Shown here: one piece after another, positions 8,165 through 17,700 of the stretch
How positions within the stretch are numbered: the stretch's first letter is position 1
How the letters are laid out: each line of letters begins with the position of its first letter
Source: Amycolatopsis balhimycina FH 1894
GTDB lineage: Bacteria; Actinomycetota; Actinomycetes; Mycobacteriales; Pseudonocardiaceae
Direction: 5' to 3'
DNA length: 64,000 nucleotides
NCBI RefSeq assembly: GCF_000384295.1
Contig: NZ_KB913037.1
Coordinates: 9,623,508 to 9,687,507, forward strand
Notes under the pieces: generated by a model
Seen by the model: the letters and a program-made list of their open reading frames with translations, nothing else
What the model was told of the DNA's origin: nothing
Databases searched by the model: none
Position numbers and translations under genes: made by a program

Positions 8165-9034
8165 ATGAACGAGTGCAAGCACCGTGCCGGTCAGGGATCG
8201 GCGAGCAACCCGATCAACGCCGAGGCTCACGCCCTGACCCTCGCCGTCGAGGTCGCCTCCGCCTGGCACCGAGGAGGCGGCTCCGACCGGCCAGAGATCC
8301 CGCTGGGAATCGTGGCGACCATCGCGGCCGCCGGGCTGCTGGTCGACCGAACCGCCGACGTGGCCGAGGGAATGAAGTCCGCCTCGCCCGACGGCTTCGT
8401 CGACATCGCCCGCAGCTTGTGGGCTGTGACCTTCAGCCGTCACCCGGCCCTGGCGATGTCGGTGTATCCGCTGCTCGGATGGCTCTTCGCCGACGCTCAT
8501 GAGGCACCGCTGAAGCAGATCAAGGCGACCGCCGATGCCGCGTTGCGCGCAGGTCTGCTCGAGTTGACCGTCACCGAGCGTCGCTTCGACTGCGACGTGC
8601 TCGGACCGCTTGTCGGCGCACTGCGGTCCCGGACGGCGACGAAGGTCAACGCACAGATGTACACCCCCGGCGACATCGCGTGCGCGTTGACTGCGGTCGC
8701 ACTCGACGACCTTGAGCCCGGCCAATCGTTCTGCGACGACGCTGTCGGCACCGGTGGGCTCTTCCGCGCCGCCGTGTGCGTCGTCCGTAGCCGCGGCCTC
8801 GACCCGGCCGACATGTCATGGTTCGGGGCCGACGTCGACGATCTCGCGATCGCGGCGGCCGCCGTCAACGGCCTGATCTGGGGCCTCGGCCCGCGGGTCT
8901 ACCTCTACGTCGGCGACATCCTCACGCATCCACGGTGGGCCGACGAGGCATGTGCCCGCCAAGCCACGTTCCTCGAAGAGGTGAAGAGCCTGAACAAGGG
9001 GATCAAGGTGCTCGACTTCCTCAAGACGCTCTGA
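8165..9034 (+). CDS. N-6 DNA methylase-like protein lacking the catalytic motif
   Basis: Start chosen at ATG 8165, six bases after GAGGGG (8153-8158); ATGs at 8147 and 8093 are in frame but the latter lies inside the operator. The 289-aa protein carries the HsdM-like YTPGDIACAL segment and a SAM-binding motif I of the form DDAVGTGGLFRAA (compare DPACGTGGLL), then an acidic strand FGADVDDLAIAAAAVN. The catalytic NPPY/NPPF motif of adenine methylases is absent; GDILTHPRW stands where it would be expected. It may bind SAM or DNA without methylating, or act on another target. Proteins of this type occur on actinobacterial integrative elements. Confidence 0.65.
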   Translation: MNECKHRAGQGSASNPINAEAHALTLAVEVASAWHRGGGSDRPEIPLGIVATIAAAGLLVDRTADVAEGMKSASPDGFVDIARSLWAVTFSRHPALAMSVYPLLGWLFADAHEAPLKQIKATADAALRAGLLELTVTERRFDCDVLGPLVGALRSRTATKVNAQMYTPGDIACALTAVALDDLEPGQSFCDDAVGTGGLFRAAVCVVRSRGLDPADMSWFGADVDDLAIAAAAVNGLIWGLGPRVYLYVGDILTHPRWADEACARQATFLEEVKSLNKGIKVLDFLKTL

Positions 9035-9107
9035 TCGGCAGAGTCAGGCCGACGCGCCGCGACGCCGAATGCCGCGACGACCTGCTCTTCCCTGCTAACT
9101 TCCCGGC

Positions 9108-9392
9108 GTGGAGCACGTCGAGCGGCAGATCACGGATGGCCCGGCCGCCCCGGCCGGCGCGACCCTCCGCTACGCCGACATGGTAGAAATCGGCACCTGG
9201 TTCAACGTCAGCCACCGCGCCGTGGCGAACTGGCGCTCCCGCTACGCTGACTCACACCCATTCCCGGAACCGGACGTGGTCATCGGTCGCACGCCCGGCT
9301 GGTCTCCCGACCGCCGGAATGAGATCGAGAGGTGGGCTGCAGGTCGGCCGGGCCAAGGCGCCGGCGGCGGTCGTCCACGTAAGGCGGATTGA
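9108..9392 (+). CDS. small helix-turn-helix DNA-binding protein
   Basis: 94 aa from GTG 9108 (an internal ATG at 9181 is less likely because it would cut into the HTH). The core EIGTWFNVSHRAVANWRSRY is a typical HTH, followed by FPEPDVVIGRTPGWSPDRRN and a basic Gly/Arg-rich tail (GGGRPRKAD). This resembles AlpA/MerR-like small DNA-binding proteins of phages and integrated elements, which act as excisionase or repressor. It lies 73 bp downstream of the methylase-like gene on the same strand. Confidence 0.6.
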   Translation: MEHVERQITDGPAAPAGATLRYADMVEIGTWFNVSHRAVANWRSRYADSHPFPEPDVVIGRTPGWSPDRRNEIERWAAGRPGQGAGGGRPRKAD

Positions 9393-9800
9393 TCAGCTCT
9401 GCCGGTCACTCCGAGACCGCCACGTGTACTGGGCTCATCATCAGTCGTTGCCCGCTGGTCTCCACCTCCGTGTCAGGGAAGTGGGACGCATGGCTCCACC
9501 AGGTAAATGCGGAACTACTGCAGGCCACAGGTTCGAGTTACTCCCCGGATGGGCTGCTTCGTCGCCATTGTCCCGCGTTGTGTTCGCCGGGGAATCGCCA
9601 TCGGCGACGTCAGCAAATTTCTCACGGTCTGGCTTTCCGGTGCGCTAAAGCAGTACTGATGAGAGTGATCAAGAGGGCTGCGGCTTGACTCGATCGGAGG
9701 TTCGAGTGCATGCGACCTCGAAAGAGTGATATTTCGTCTGAATCCGTCGCCGATCGATCGGCGCCAGTGCGCTCCCGGGACTTCTTCGGAGAATGGGTTC
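9393..9800 (+). other. 408 bp without a convincing gene; possible gene remnant
   Basis: An open frame at 9389-9688 encodes a stretch (KWDAWLHQVNAELLQATGSS) that looks like the start of small actinobacterial proteins of the form 'WL.QV.A.L...TG', but the flanking sequence is not protein-like and the frame overlaps the end of the HTH gene. I read it as a decayed fragment. The AT content rises toward 9650-9740, where a promoter for the Gabija-like operon would sit; no unambiguous -35/-10 pair could be assigned. Confidence 0.3.
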
Positions 9801-11579
9801 ATGCGCGTGACTCGACTCGTGATCTCCGGGTTCCGTGGCTGGGACCGTCTCGACCTTCGCCCAGCCGGACATGTACTGCTCGCCGGAGTTCCACGTGCGG
9901 GTCGATCTGATGTCGTCGCCGCTCTCGTTCGGGTGCTGGATCCGAGCGTGGCCCGTTCTGCGTCTCTAAGTGATCTTCGGCAGCGTGACGTTGAAGGCGA
10001 TCGTGGGGTGACGACGGCCCGCGTGACTGTCGCCGAGATCGAGGTGACAATTAGTGATCTCGATCCCGATGTTCAGCAGCTGTTCGACGGCTGCCTGGAG
10101 CCTCTGGACGCTTCGGGTGTGGCGAGCGACGATCTTAACGCAAACCCCTTCGCGCAGCTGTGTGCGCGGCTAACGTACCGGCTGACCTATGACTCCGAAG
10201 TCGATGAGCTGGATGCGGTCACCTACTTTCCGGTGCTCAGTAACCCCGCGGTCGGTCAGTTTGCCCGGGTGCCGGCGGCGACTCGGAGGGCACTTCCAGT
10301 AGTTACTCTCAGTGCCAGTCAGCCGATGCAGCTTCGTGCAGGTGGACGGCTGAGGCAGATCGTCGACCGCCGCGACCCGGAGGCGGCGAAGCTGGCTTTC
10401 GAACAGCTACACGACACCGTCGATGCGGCGATGGCCGCGCTGTCGATGGATTCGGCGGTCACCGAGGCTGTCGACGCGGTTCTTGGATCCGGCGGCGCCG
10501 GCATCCGTCTGGGCGACTCACCGGTCGGGTCCGCTAGCGTCGGGTTTCTGGCCGAGGACGGATCCGTCGGTGCGCTACTTCGGACCCTGCAGGCAGCGAT
10601 AAGACTCGATGCCGGAGGTCTGCTCGCTCTAGCGAACCACGGGAGCTCGGCGGCGGCCGTACTTTCGGTGGCCGAAGCGATGCTGCTCGCCGACGTGCCC
10701 GGCGCGATTGTGCTTGCCGACGACTTCGGCGATCGCCTGGACACCGCAGCGGCCGAACACCTCGCTTCTGTCATACGAGCACGAGCTGGTCAGGCGTGGT
10801 TGTCGACGCGACGTCCTGAGGTCGCCCGAGCTTTCGAACCAGTCGAACTCGTCCGGCTCGTCCGTCACGGCGGTGCGCGAGTGCACCACCAGCTCGAAGC
10901 TGTCACCGATCGCAAGTCCGTGTCCGCTCTGCGGCAGTTGCACACGCAGCTATTGGCGGCTCTGACCGCGCCGGTCGTCGCGATCACCGAAGGTCCCCAT
11001 GACGTCGCCGTCTACGCGAAGGTCGATCGGCGTTTTGCCCCTGCCGCGCTGCCGCTTTCAGCGCATGGCGTACGGCTGGTGTCCGCCGGTACCGGGACAG
11101 ACGGTGGGATCGACCAGATACCTCGAGTCGCGAATCTTGCTCGCGCACTGGGGTTCAGAGTGATCGCGCTCATCGACCGGGATAAAGACACCGACCAGTC
11201 GCGACTCCAGCTCGAGAGGATCCAGGGCGCTTGCGATGTGGTCATTCGGTTACCCGCCGGCGCCATCGAACGCGCAATGCTCGCCGGAATCGCCATCGAT
11301 CACATCGCGGCGGCTAGTGCCACACTGACCGCATACGGGTTACCGGATCCGATGGTCGACCAGCTCGGTGAAGCCGGGGTGACCAATCTCTGTCAAGTGG
11401 TCCACAAGCAAGGGCTGCACGAGCAGCTCTTGGAAGCTCTCTATGCTGAGTTCAGCGCCCATCCGCCGATGATCGAGACGGTCCTCCGTGAGGTGAGCGC
11501 GGTCGCGAGCCCTACGTACGTCGGCCCGCTCCTGGTCAACGTGGCCGATATCCCCAGGCCGCCAGCGGAGCGCTTATGA
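9801..11579 (+). CDS. gajA: Gabija GajA-like ATPase/TOPRIM nuclease
   Basis: 592 aa from ATG 9801, preceded by GGAGAA (9788-9793). The N-terminus MRVTRLVISGFRGW is the OLD/ABC-ATPase 'I.NFRG' start. The Walker A region is degenerate: GVPRAGRSD (about 29-37), with Arg in place of the usual Lys. Walker B is IVLADDFGD (about 303-311) and the H-switch is STRRPEVA. A TOPRIM domain follows, with AITEGPHDVAVY (about 393-404) and ALIDRDKDTD (about 455-464), the Mg-binding Glu and D-x-D of OLD nucleases. It overlaps the helicase gene by ATGA. In Gabija, GajA nicks DNA when nucleotide is depleted by phage. The gene carries TTA codons at 11250, 11340 and 11574 (the last codon), so it may depend on a rare leucyl tRNA. 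Confidence 0.72.
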   Translation: MRVTRLVISGFRGWDRLDLRPAGHVLLAGVPRAGRSDVVAALVRVLDPSVARSASLSDLRQRDVEGDRGVTTARVTVAEIEVTISDLDPDVQQLFDGCLEPLDASGVASDDLNANPFAQLCARLTYRLTYDSEVDELDAVTYFPVLSNPAVGQFARVPAATRRALPVVTLSASQPMQLRAGGRLRQIVDRRDPEAAKLAFEQLHDTVDAAMAALSMDSAVTEAVDAVLGSGGAGIRLGDSPVGSASVGFLAEDGSVGALLRTLQAAIRLDAGGLLALANHGSSAAAVLSVAEAMLLADVPGAIVLADDFGDRLDTAAAEHLASVIRARAGQAWLSTRRPEVARAFEPVELVRLVRHGGARVHHQLEAVTDRKSVSALRQLHTQLLAALTAPVVAITEGPHDVAVYAKVDRRFAPAALPLSAHGVRLVSAGTGTDGGIDQIPRVANLARALGFRVIALIDRDKDTDQSRLQLERIQGACDVVIRLPAGAIERAMLAGIAIDHIAAASATLTAYGLPDPMVDQLGEAGVTNLCQVVHKQGLHEQLLEALYAEFSAHPPMIETVLREVSAVASPTYVGPLLVNVADIPRPPAERL

Positions 11580-13228
11580 CATACGAGCCCAACGACGAGC
11601 AAGAAGACGTCATCAACAGCGTCGATCCGGTCCTTGTCGTCGCTGGAGGGGCGGGGACCGGCAAGACTACGACGGCTATCGCGGCAGCTCGCACCTATCT
11701 GGAAGCGGCCGACAAGCAACTGCGGTCCACGCGCGCGGCCGCCGAACGGGCGTGCGTGCGTGCGCCCCTGCTCGCCCATCAGCGAGTTCTCTTCCTGTCA
11801 TTCTCCCGTACCGCGGTCGCGCAAATCATCGATCGGGCGGGAGATGTCATCAGGCCTTACGGCCCTCGTTTGGAGGTCGCCACCTTCCACGGATTCGCCT
11901 GGAGGATCATCACGAGCTTTGGTGCGCACTACGGCTTCCCGCCTCCCTTGACGGTGTTGAGTTCGGCCAGCGTGCGTGTTCCTGGTGCGCCGAACGGCCT
12001 CACGTACCCGCAGCTGCTTCCCGGTGCGCGGAAGCTGTTGTCGATTCCGCAGGTGTCCGATCACTATGCTGGGCGATACGGACTCGTCATCTGCGACGAG
12101 TTCCAGGATACCGACGGCGATGAGTGGCAATTCTTCCAGCTGATTGCACCTCGGGCTCGCCGGATCCTTTTGGGCGATGTGAACCAGTCCATCTACGGCG
12201 GATTCAAGCCAGGGGTCGACCCGCTGAAGCGCATCGCGTCGGCGCTGGCCATTCCCGGGGCTCGCAAGATCGACCTGCCCCCGGCTAGCCACCGGGACCC
12301 CACAGGTGTCCTGCCGGCAGCCGCCGAGGCAGCAAGACTGAGACGTTTCGCGGATCCGGCCCTGCGCGTGGCCGCGGACTCCGGGAGGTTGACCATCACG
12401 CAGATGACCGATGACCGCGGTCATGGCAAAGTCGTCGATCTCGCTCGGCGAGCGCGGCGGCAAGGTCATAGCGTAAACATTTTCACCCACACGAACGTCG
12501 CGACCACCCAGCTGTCGGATGCACTCACCGTCGCCGGGCTTAAACATGAGCAGGTCGGCTTCGGAGAGGCCTACGGTGAAGCCTTGGCCGCTCATTCGGC
12601 ACTGGTTCGGTATGCGATCGACGATGGCATGTTTCCGCTCCGAGAACTGGCGGTCTACATCACGGCCACGCAGGGCGGGAAGGGCATCCCGCCGCTTGCT
12701 CAGCAAGTGCTCGACCCTCGCGGCAACCCTGTCTTGGAACGAGCGATCGCTCAGCTCGCCACTGATCTGCGCGACGCAGCGACGCCGCTCGACCTTGGTC
12801 GTCTGGCTGACACCGTGACTGGTGCGTATGCCCGGGTCGGGACATTCCGCGGTCAGGAGACCTGGACACAGGCCGCCCAGCGAACGCGGAACGCGCTCCT
12901 GGGACGACGCGGCGAAGTCTCGCCTACTGCGATCGTCGAAGACCTGGGTCGCCTGCGTGACGAGTCGCTGGTGGGAAACCTTGCGGGGCGCCGACGCCCG
13001 ATACAGGTCATGAACCTGCACCAGACAAAGGGGCGGGAGGCTGACACCACGATCTTGCTGCTGGGCACCGACGAGTTCTACGGGCGCGAAACCGAGCCGT
13101 ACCCGGACGGATCGCGATTGCTTTACGTCGTCATGACCCGCGCTCGAAGGCAGTCCCATCTGGTCGTCCCGGCCGTCGCGCATCCTCTGTGGCGGCCGCT
13201 AATCAACGTCTGCCGGACGAACATCTGA
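11576..13228 (+). CDS. gajB: Gabija GajB-like UvrD/Rep-type helicase
   Basis: 550 aa. Superfamily 1 helicase motifs in order: Walker A GGAGTGKT (24-31), motif Ia FLSFSRTA, motif II VICDEFQDTD (about 171-180), motif III GDVNQSIYG (about 200), motif V VMNLHQTKGREAD (about 477) and motif VI LLYVVMTRARRQS (about 514). The length is close to known GajB proteins (about 500 aa) and shorter than full UvrD. The ATG overlaps the last codon and stop of the OLD-like gene, so the two proteins are produced together, the defining arrangement of the Gabija anti-phage system, where GajB senses or unwinds DNA termini and activates GajA. A stand-alone repair helicase is unlikely given this coupling. Confidence 0.75.
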   Translation: MTYEPNDEQEDVINSVDPVLVVAGGAGTGKTTTAIAAARTYLEAADKQLRSTRAAAERACVRAPLLAHQRVLFLSFSRTAVAQIIDRAGDVIRPYGPRLEVATFHGFAWRIITSFGAHYGFPPPLTVLSSASVRVPGAPNGLTYPQLLPGARKLLSIPQVSDHYAGRYGLVICDEFQDTDGDEWQFFQLIAPRARRILLGDVNQSIYGGFKPGVDPLKRIASALAIPGARKIDLPPASHRDPTGVLPAAAEAARLRRFADPALRVAADSGRLTITQMTDDRGHGKVVDLARRARRQGHSVNIFTHTNVATTQLSDALTVAGLKHEQVGFGEAYGEALAAHSALVRYAIDDGMFPLRELAVYITATQGGKGIPPLAQQVLDPRGNPVLERAIAQLATDLRDAATPLDLGRLADTVTGAYARVGTFRGQETWTQAAQRTRNALLGRRGEVSPTAIVEDLGRLRDESLVGNLAGRRRPIQVMNLHQTKGREADTTILLLGTDEFYGRETEPYPDGSRLLYVVMTRARRQSHLVVPAVAHPLWRPLINVCRTNI

Positions 13229-13274
13229 CGCGCAAAAGTTTGGCATTCTTCGGACAACCACTGCTTGCCGGGGG

Positions 13275-14775
13275 GTAACTGGTCAGGTCGTTTCCGGGGT
13301 GTGTTTGCCCCCGTGAGATGATCTTGTTGTGCAGGCCGGGGATGGGCGTCCGTCGTATGACGAGCTTGCCGCCCTGGTGGTGCGGCAGGCGGCGGTGATC
13401 GAGGAGTTGCGGGTTGAGGTCGCTGCTTTGCGGGCCGAGAACGCTGAACTCCGGCGGCAGTTGGGGCAGAACAGCCGGAACTCGTCGAAGCCACCGTCAT
13501 CGGATTCGCCGTTTGTGAAGCCGGCGCCGAAGTCGTTGCGGCGCAGGAGCGGCCGCAAGCCGGGCGGGCAGTCCGGGCATCCGGGGTCGACGCTGGCGCA
13601 GGTCACCGATCCGCATGAGCGAGTGCGGCATGAGCCCGGTCCTTGTTCCGGTTGTGGTGCGGATCTGGCCTTCGCGGCGGAGGTCGGGGTGGAGCGGCGG
13701 CAGGTGTTCGATCTGCCGCCGATCACGGTGCGGGTGACCGAGCACCAGCTCATCGCGCGCCGCTGTGAGTGTGGGACCACCACCTGCGGCGCAGCGCCGG
13801 CTGGGGTGACGGCGCCGGTGCAGTACGGGCCGCGGATCACCGCGATCGTCCTCTATCTGTATGTCGGGCAGTTCCTGTCGAAGAAACGCACCGCGACCGC
13901 GTTGGCTGAGCTGTTCGGTACCCCGATCTCGCAGGGCACGGTGGCAGCGATGACCGCACGCGCCGCCGACGGGTTGACCGACTTCCTGACCCGTCTGCGT
14001 GACCTGATTGCAGCGGCCGCAGTGGCCGGGTTCGACGAGACCGGGCTTCGCGTCGCCGGGACGCTGCACTGGGTGCACTGCGCCCGCACTGAGAAGTACA
14101 CCCTGATCACGTGTCACCCCAAACGCGGCCGCGCGGGTATCGACGACGCCGGTGTGCTCGGTCGGTTCCGTGGGGTCGCCGTGCACGACGCGTGGGCACC
14201 GTATGACACCTACCTCGATGCCGACCATCAACTCTGCTGTGCCCACGCGCTGCGCGAATTGCAGGCCGTGACCGAAACCGTGCCGCCGGAGAGCCCATGG
14301 TGCTGGGCAACCCAGGTCGCTGACGCGCTCGTCGCGATGCAACACCTGGTGGCCGAGGCGATCGCCGCCGGTGCCGACGCGGTGGATGCCGACGCGCTGA
14401 CCATCCAGATCCGCCGCTACCGTTCCGCCGCCCAGGTCGGGATCACCCAGACCGCCGATCGAGTGGATGCGCTGGCGTGCAAGCACAACGCACTCGCCCG
14501 CAGACTGATCAACCGGCAAGACGACTACCTCCGCTTCACCACCGACTGGCGGATCCCCGCCGACAACAACGGCTCCGAACGTGACATTCGCATGATCAAG
14601 CTGCGGCAGAAGATCTCCGGCTGCCTCCGTACCCTCGCCGGAGCCGGGCAGTTCTGCGCCATACGCAGCTACCTATCCACCGCAGCCAAACACGGCCACC
14701 ACTTCTTCGACACCCTCGTCACACTCGCCGAGGGAAACCCCTGGCTGCCCGCAATTCCATGACCTGACCAGTTAC
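13275..14775 (+). mobile_element. IS66-family insertion sequence
   Basis: Perfect 15-bp terminal inverted repeats: GTAACTGGTCAGGTC at 13275-13289 and its complement GACCTGACCAGTTAC at 14761-14775, enclosing one transposase gene (1501 bp in total). The flanks GCCGGGGG (13267-13274) and GCCTGGGG (14776-14783) agree at 7 of 8 bases; IS66 elements make 8-bp target duplications, so this may be a mutated duplication or chance in GC-rich DNA. To the right the STAND NTPase reading begins abruptly at its P-loop. To the left only 46 bp separate the element from the helicase stop. The insertion therefore probably came with loss of the STAND N-terminus. Confidence 0.85.
13329..14762 (+). CDS. tnpC: IS66-family transposase
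   Basis: 477 aa from GTG 13329. An N-terminal coiled coil (VIEELRVEVAALRAENAELR) and the IS66 linker QNSRNSSKPPSSDSP are followed by a zinc-binding segment (CSGCGADL...RRCECG) and the DDE core: AGFDETGLRV, AVHDAWAPYD and NNGSERDIRMIK. It appears full length with no frame interruption. TnpA/TnpB accessory genes are absent, as in single-ORF IS66 relatives. The stop at 14760-14762 lies at the edge of the right inverted repeat and is in the same frame as the downstream STAND remnant. Confidence 0.93.
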   Translation: MQAGDGRPSYDELAALVVRQAAVIEELRVEVAALRAENAELRRQLGQNSRNSSKPPSSDSPFVKPAPKSLRRRSGRKPGGQSGHPGSTLAQVTDPHERVRHEPGPCSGCGADLAFAAEVGVERRQVFDLPPITVRVTEHQLIARRCECGTTTCGAAPAGVTAPVQYGPRITAIVLYLYVGQFLSKKRTATALAELFGTPISQGTVAAMTARAADGLTDFLTRLRDLIAAAAVAGFDETGLRVAGTLHWVHCARTEKYTLITCHPKRGRAGIDDAGVLGRFRGVAVHDAWAPYDTYLDADHQLCCAHALRELQAVTETVPPESPWCWATQVADALVAMQHLVAEAIAAGADAVDADALTIQIRRYRSAAQVGITQTADRVDALACKHNALARRLINRQDDYLRFTTDWRIPADNNGSERDIRMIKLRQKISGCLRTLAGAGQFCAIRSYLSTAAKHGHHFFDTLVTLAEGNPWLPAIP

Positions 14776-14777
14776 GC

Positions 14778-17700
14778 CTGGGGAAGACGACGTTCGCGGC
14801 CTGGCTCGCCCGGACGCGGGGTTGGCCCTGCCATTTCACCCGCAGGCGCAACGGGCGCAGTGTCTCCACCGCACTTCGGAACCTGGCCTCGCAGCTAATC
14901 GCCCAGTACCAGCTCGGCGAAGAGTTCGCGCCGTTCGGGACACTGCCGGACACCGCGGGTGAACCCGGCTGGTTCGACGGGCTCCTGCGGGCTGCGGCCG
15001 CGAAAGCGCAGGAGTACGGGCAACAGCTCGTTCTCGTGATCGACGGACTCGATGAGGCGGAGCGTTACGACAGCGACCTACCGCTGGGACTGCCCACCGT
15101 CCTCCCGAACGGCGTCTTCATCGTCGTCACCTCCCGAGTCGGGACCGATCTCTCCGCCTTGCGGCAGCCCTGGAAATCCCTGTTGATCGATCCGGCTGAT
15201 CAGCGCAATCGCAACGATCTTCGCGAGTTCGTCCTCGCGACCGCTGCCGCGGAACCGCTCGCCACCATGTTGCCGGATCACCAGGTCTCGGCGGAGGACC
15301 TCGCGCAGCTGCTCGTGCGCAAATGCGGCGGGGTCTGGGTCTACCTGCGTTACGTTCTCGACGAGCTCCGGTACGGGCTTCGAGACATTGCCGCCTTGGG
15401 CGGCTTGCCTGACGATCTTGTCAGCTACTACGTGGAAAGCCTGATCCTGCCCAGCGACGGAGAAGCGTGGATTTCGGTCCGGCTTCCCCTGCTTGCCACA
15501 CTGGCCGCAGCCGCCGAACCGCTTCCGGCGGCTACGCTGAGCGAGCTCGCCGGTCTGGCGGATCCGAGTCGCGTCCGCACCCTGTGCGACTCGGCTCTGC
15601 GGCCATTTCTCACGGTGGTCGAGAAGCCCGGTCAACCCCGCCGGTACGGGATCTATCACGCGAGCTTGCGCGAATTCATCGGCGGCGCGGCCCGGACGCA
15701 TTCGCTGGAGCGAACGCGTGCCCGCGGAGACGAGCTCGCACAGGCAACCACGGCCGCACATCGACGGATCACAAGTCATTACCTGACCCTGTTCGGCGGG
15801 CTGGACGAGCAATTGCCTGCGCTGAAGCGGGACCCTGACCTGGCGAACATCGACGACGGATACCCACGACGCCAGCTGCCCTATCATCTCGAGCACGCTG
15901 GCGAGGCCGGAGACCTGCATCGGTTGCTCAATGCCGAGCACCTCGCCGAAGAGGGCCGGATCCGCAATGCTTGGTTCGCCGTACACGATCGCGCGGGCAG
16001 TCTGGACGAATACCTCACGGCGCTGCAGCGTGCCAGGCGGCTCGTCGAAGATGGCACGGATGCAGACCACGGCAGCTGCCGGACGTCGTCGTCGTTTGCC
16101 CTCGAACTCCAATACCGAGTGATGGCCTGCGCCATCATCACGCTCACTGCCAACGTCCCGGCTGCGCTCATCCGGCGACTGGTCACGACCGGAGTGTGGA
16201 CAGTCGGCCGAGCGCTCGACCACGCCCGGAACCTCCACCATCCGGCTGATCGTGCGAACACACTGATCGGCCTTCTGGGCGATGTCGGTGACAGGGAGAA
16301 GCGCCAGGCTGCCGTCCAGGCGTGGGAACCCGCTCGATTGGTCACCGATCACGAATATCGTGCATGGCTTCTCATTCGCCTGCTCAAGCACGTGGCCAAT
16401 GAAGAGCACGAACGCATGGCCCGCGACGCGCTGGATGCGGTTGTCGCTATCCAGAGCTCCTCGAGCCAAGTGGATTTCCTCCAGCGGCTGATCCCTGTGC
16501 TCTCGGAGGAAAAGCTTGGTGAGGTCTTGCAGCTGACGATAAGGATCGAAGACACGCACGCCGCCGCCAGGCTGCTCGCAGCGCTGGCTCCGGTCCTCCC
16601 CGAGCCACTGCTGGCAGATGCCATGACAGCGGCACAAGCACTCGCCGAACTGGACGATCGTGCGTTGGCGCTGGCTGCTCTGGTCCCACGTCATGACCTG
16701 GAACTCGGCGCCATTGTGCTCGCCGAAGTGCTGGCGGTCGGCCGCGCGGCGCCCGATCCGTACGTCAGGGCCCGTGCACTGCGGATCGTCGCCGCTGCGA
16801 TGCCTTCACCAGGAGAACTTCCGGAGGAAGCTTTCGACGTTGCCCGGTCGATCTCACCGGCGGATGACCGGTCCTGGGAGATTGCAGCGCTCACGCCTCT
16901 GGTCGAGGGCTCACTCGCCGACGAGGTCTGCTGCGAAGCGATCGAGGCTGCCCGCCAGGTGCCGGGCAGCCTTGAGCGAGCGGAGACGCTCGCCGGCATC
17001 GCCTCCCTCCTCACCCCGCGGCATGCGGCCGTGGCGGCCGACGAAGCCGTCGCCACGGTCCGGGCGATTCCGGACGACCAGGAACGAGCAACAGCCTTCG
17101 GCGTCGTTGTCGACAACCTTCCTCGGCAGGCTCGCGAAGGCGTCATCGACGAAGCATTCGCCCTGGTCCGCTTGGTCCGCGGGGAGAATCGACAGGTGCG
17201 GCTGCTGAATTGCTTGGCTCCGCATCTGCCCGAGAGGCTGCACAACGAGGCCTTGACGATCGCCGGGGAGCTGACCGACGCCTTCCAGAGGGCCGACGCG
17301 ATCGGCAACCTCGCCCCGTTTCTCAATGCCTCCCTGGCGGCCAAAGGCCTTAGTGCCGCACGGACCATCAGCGACGAATACGGGCGCGCCAAGATTTTCG
17401 GCGCTCTCGCTTCCGTGCTACCCGCCCCACAGAGCAACCAGCTTCGCGAGCGTGCGCTGCACGCGGCCAGGCAGGTGCTCGACCCGTACTTCCGGGCACG
17501 CGCCCTTACCTCCCTCGCGGATACCACCGCGGAACCGCAGCGAGCCGCGACGTTGCTCGAAGCCCTCGCCGCGGCACGCTCCGACGACGACGATTACCGG
17601 CCTACGACCTTAACGACAGTGCTGAACGCACTTCCCGCAGCGGCTCAGCCGGCGATCGTCGCCGAAGCTTTCGACGCGATCACCACAGCGGTCACAGACC

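Noticed and set aside
9389..9688. 99-aa forward frame with a protein-like central segment
   Set aside because: Only about 20 residues look real, no ribosome site, and it starts inside the previous gene; kept as a possible remnant only.
15078..16694. Reverse-strand open frame of 538 aa inside STAND-1
   Set aside because: Low-complexity Arg/Gln-rich shadow; the forward frame has Walker B and helical repeats.
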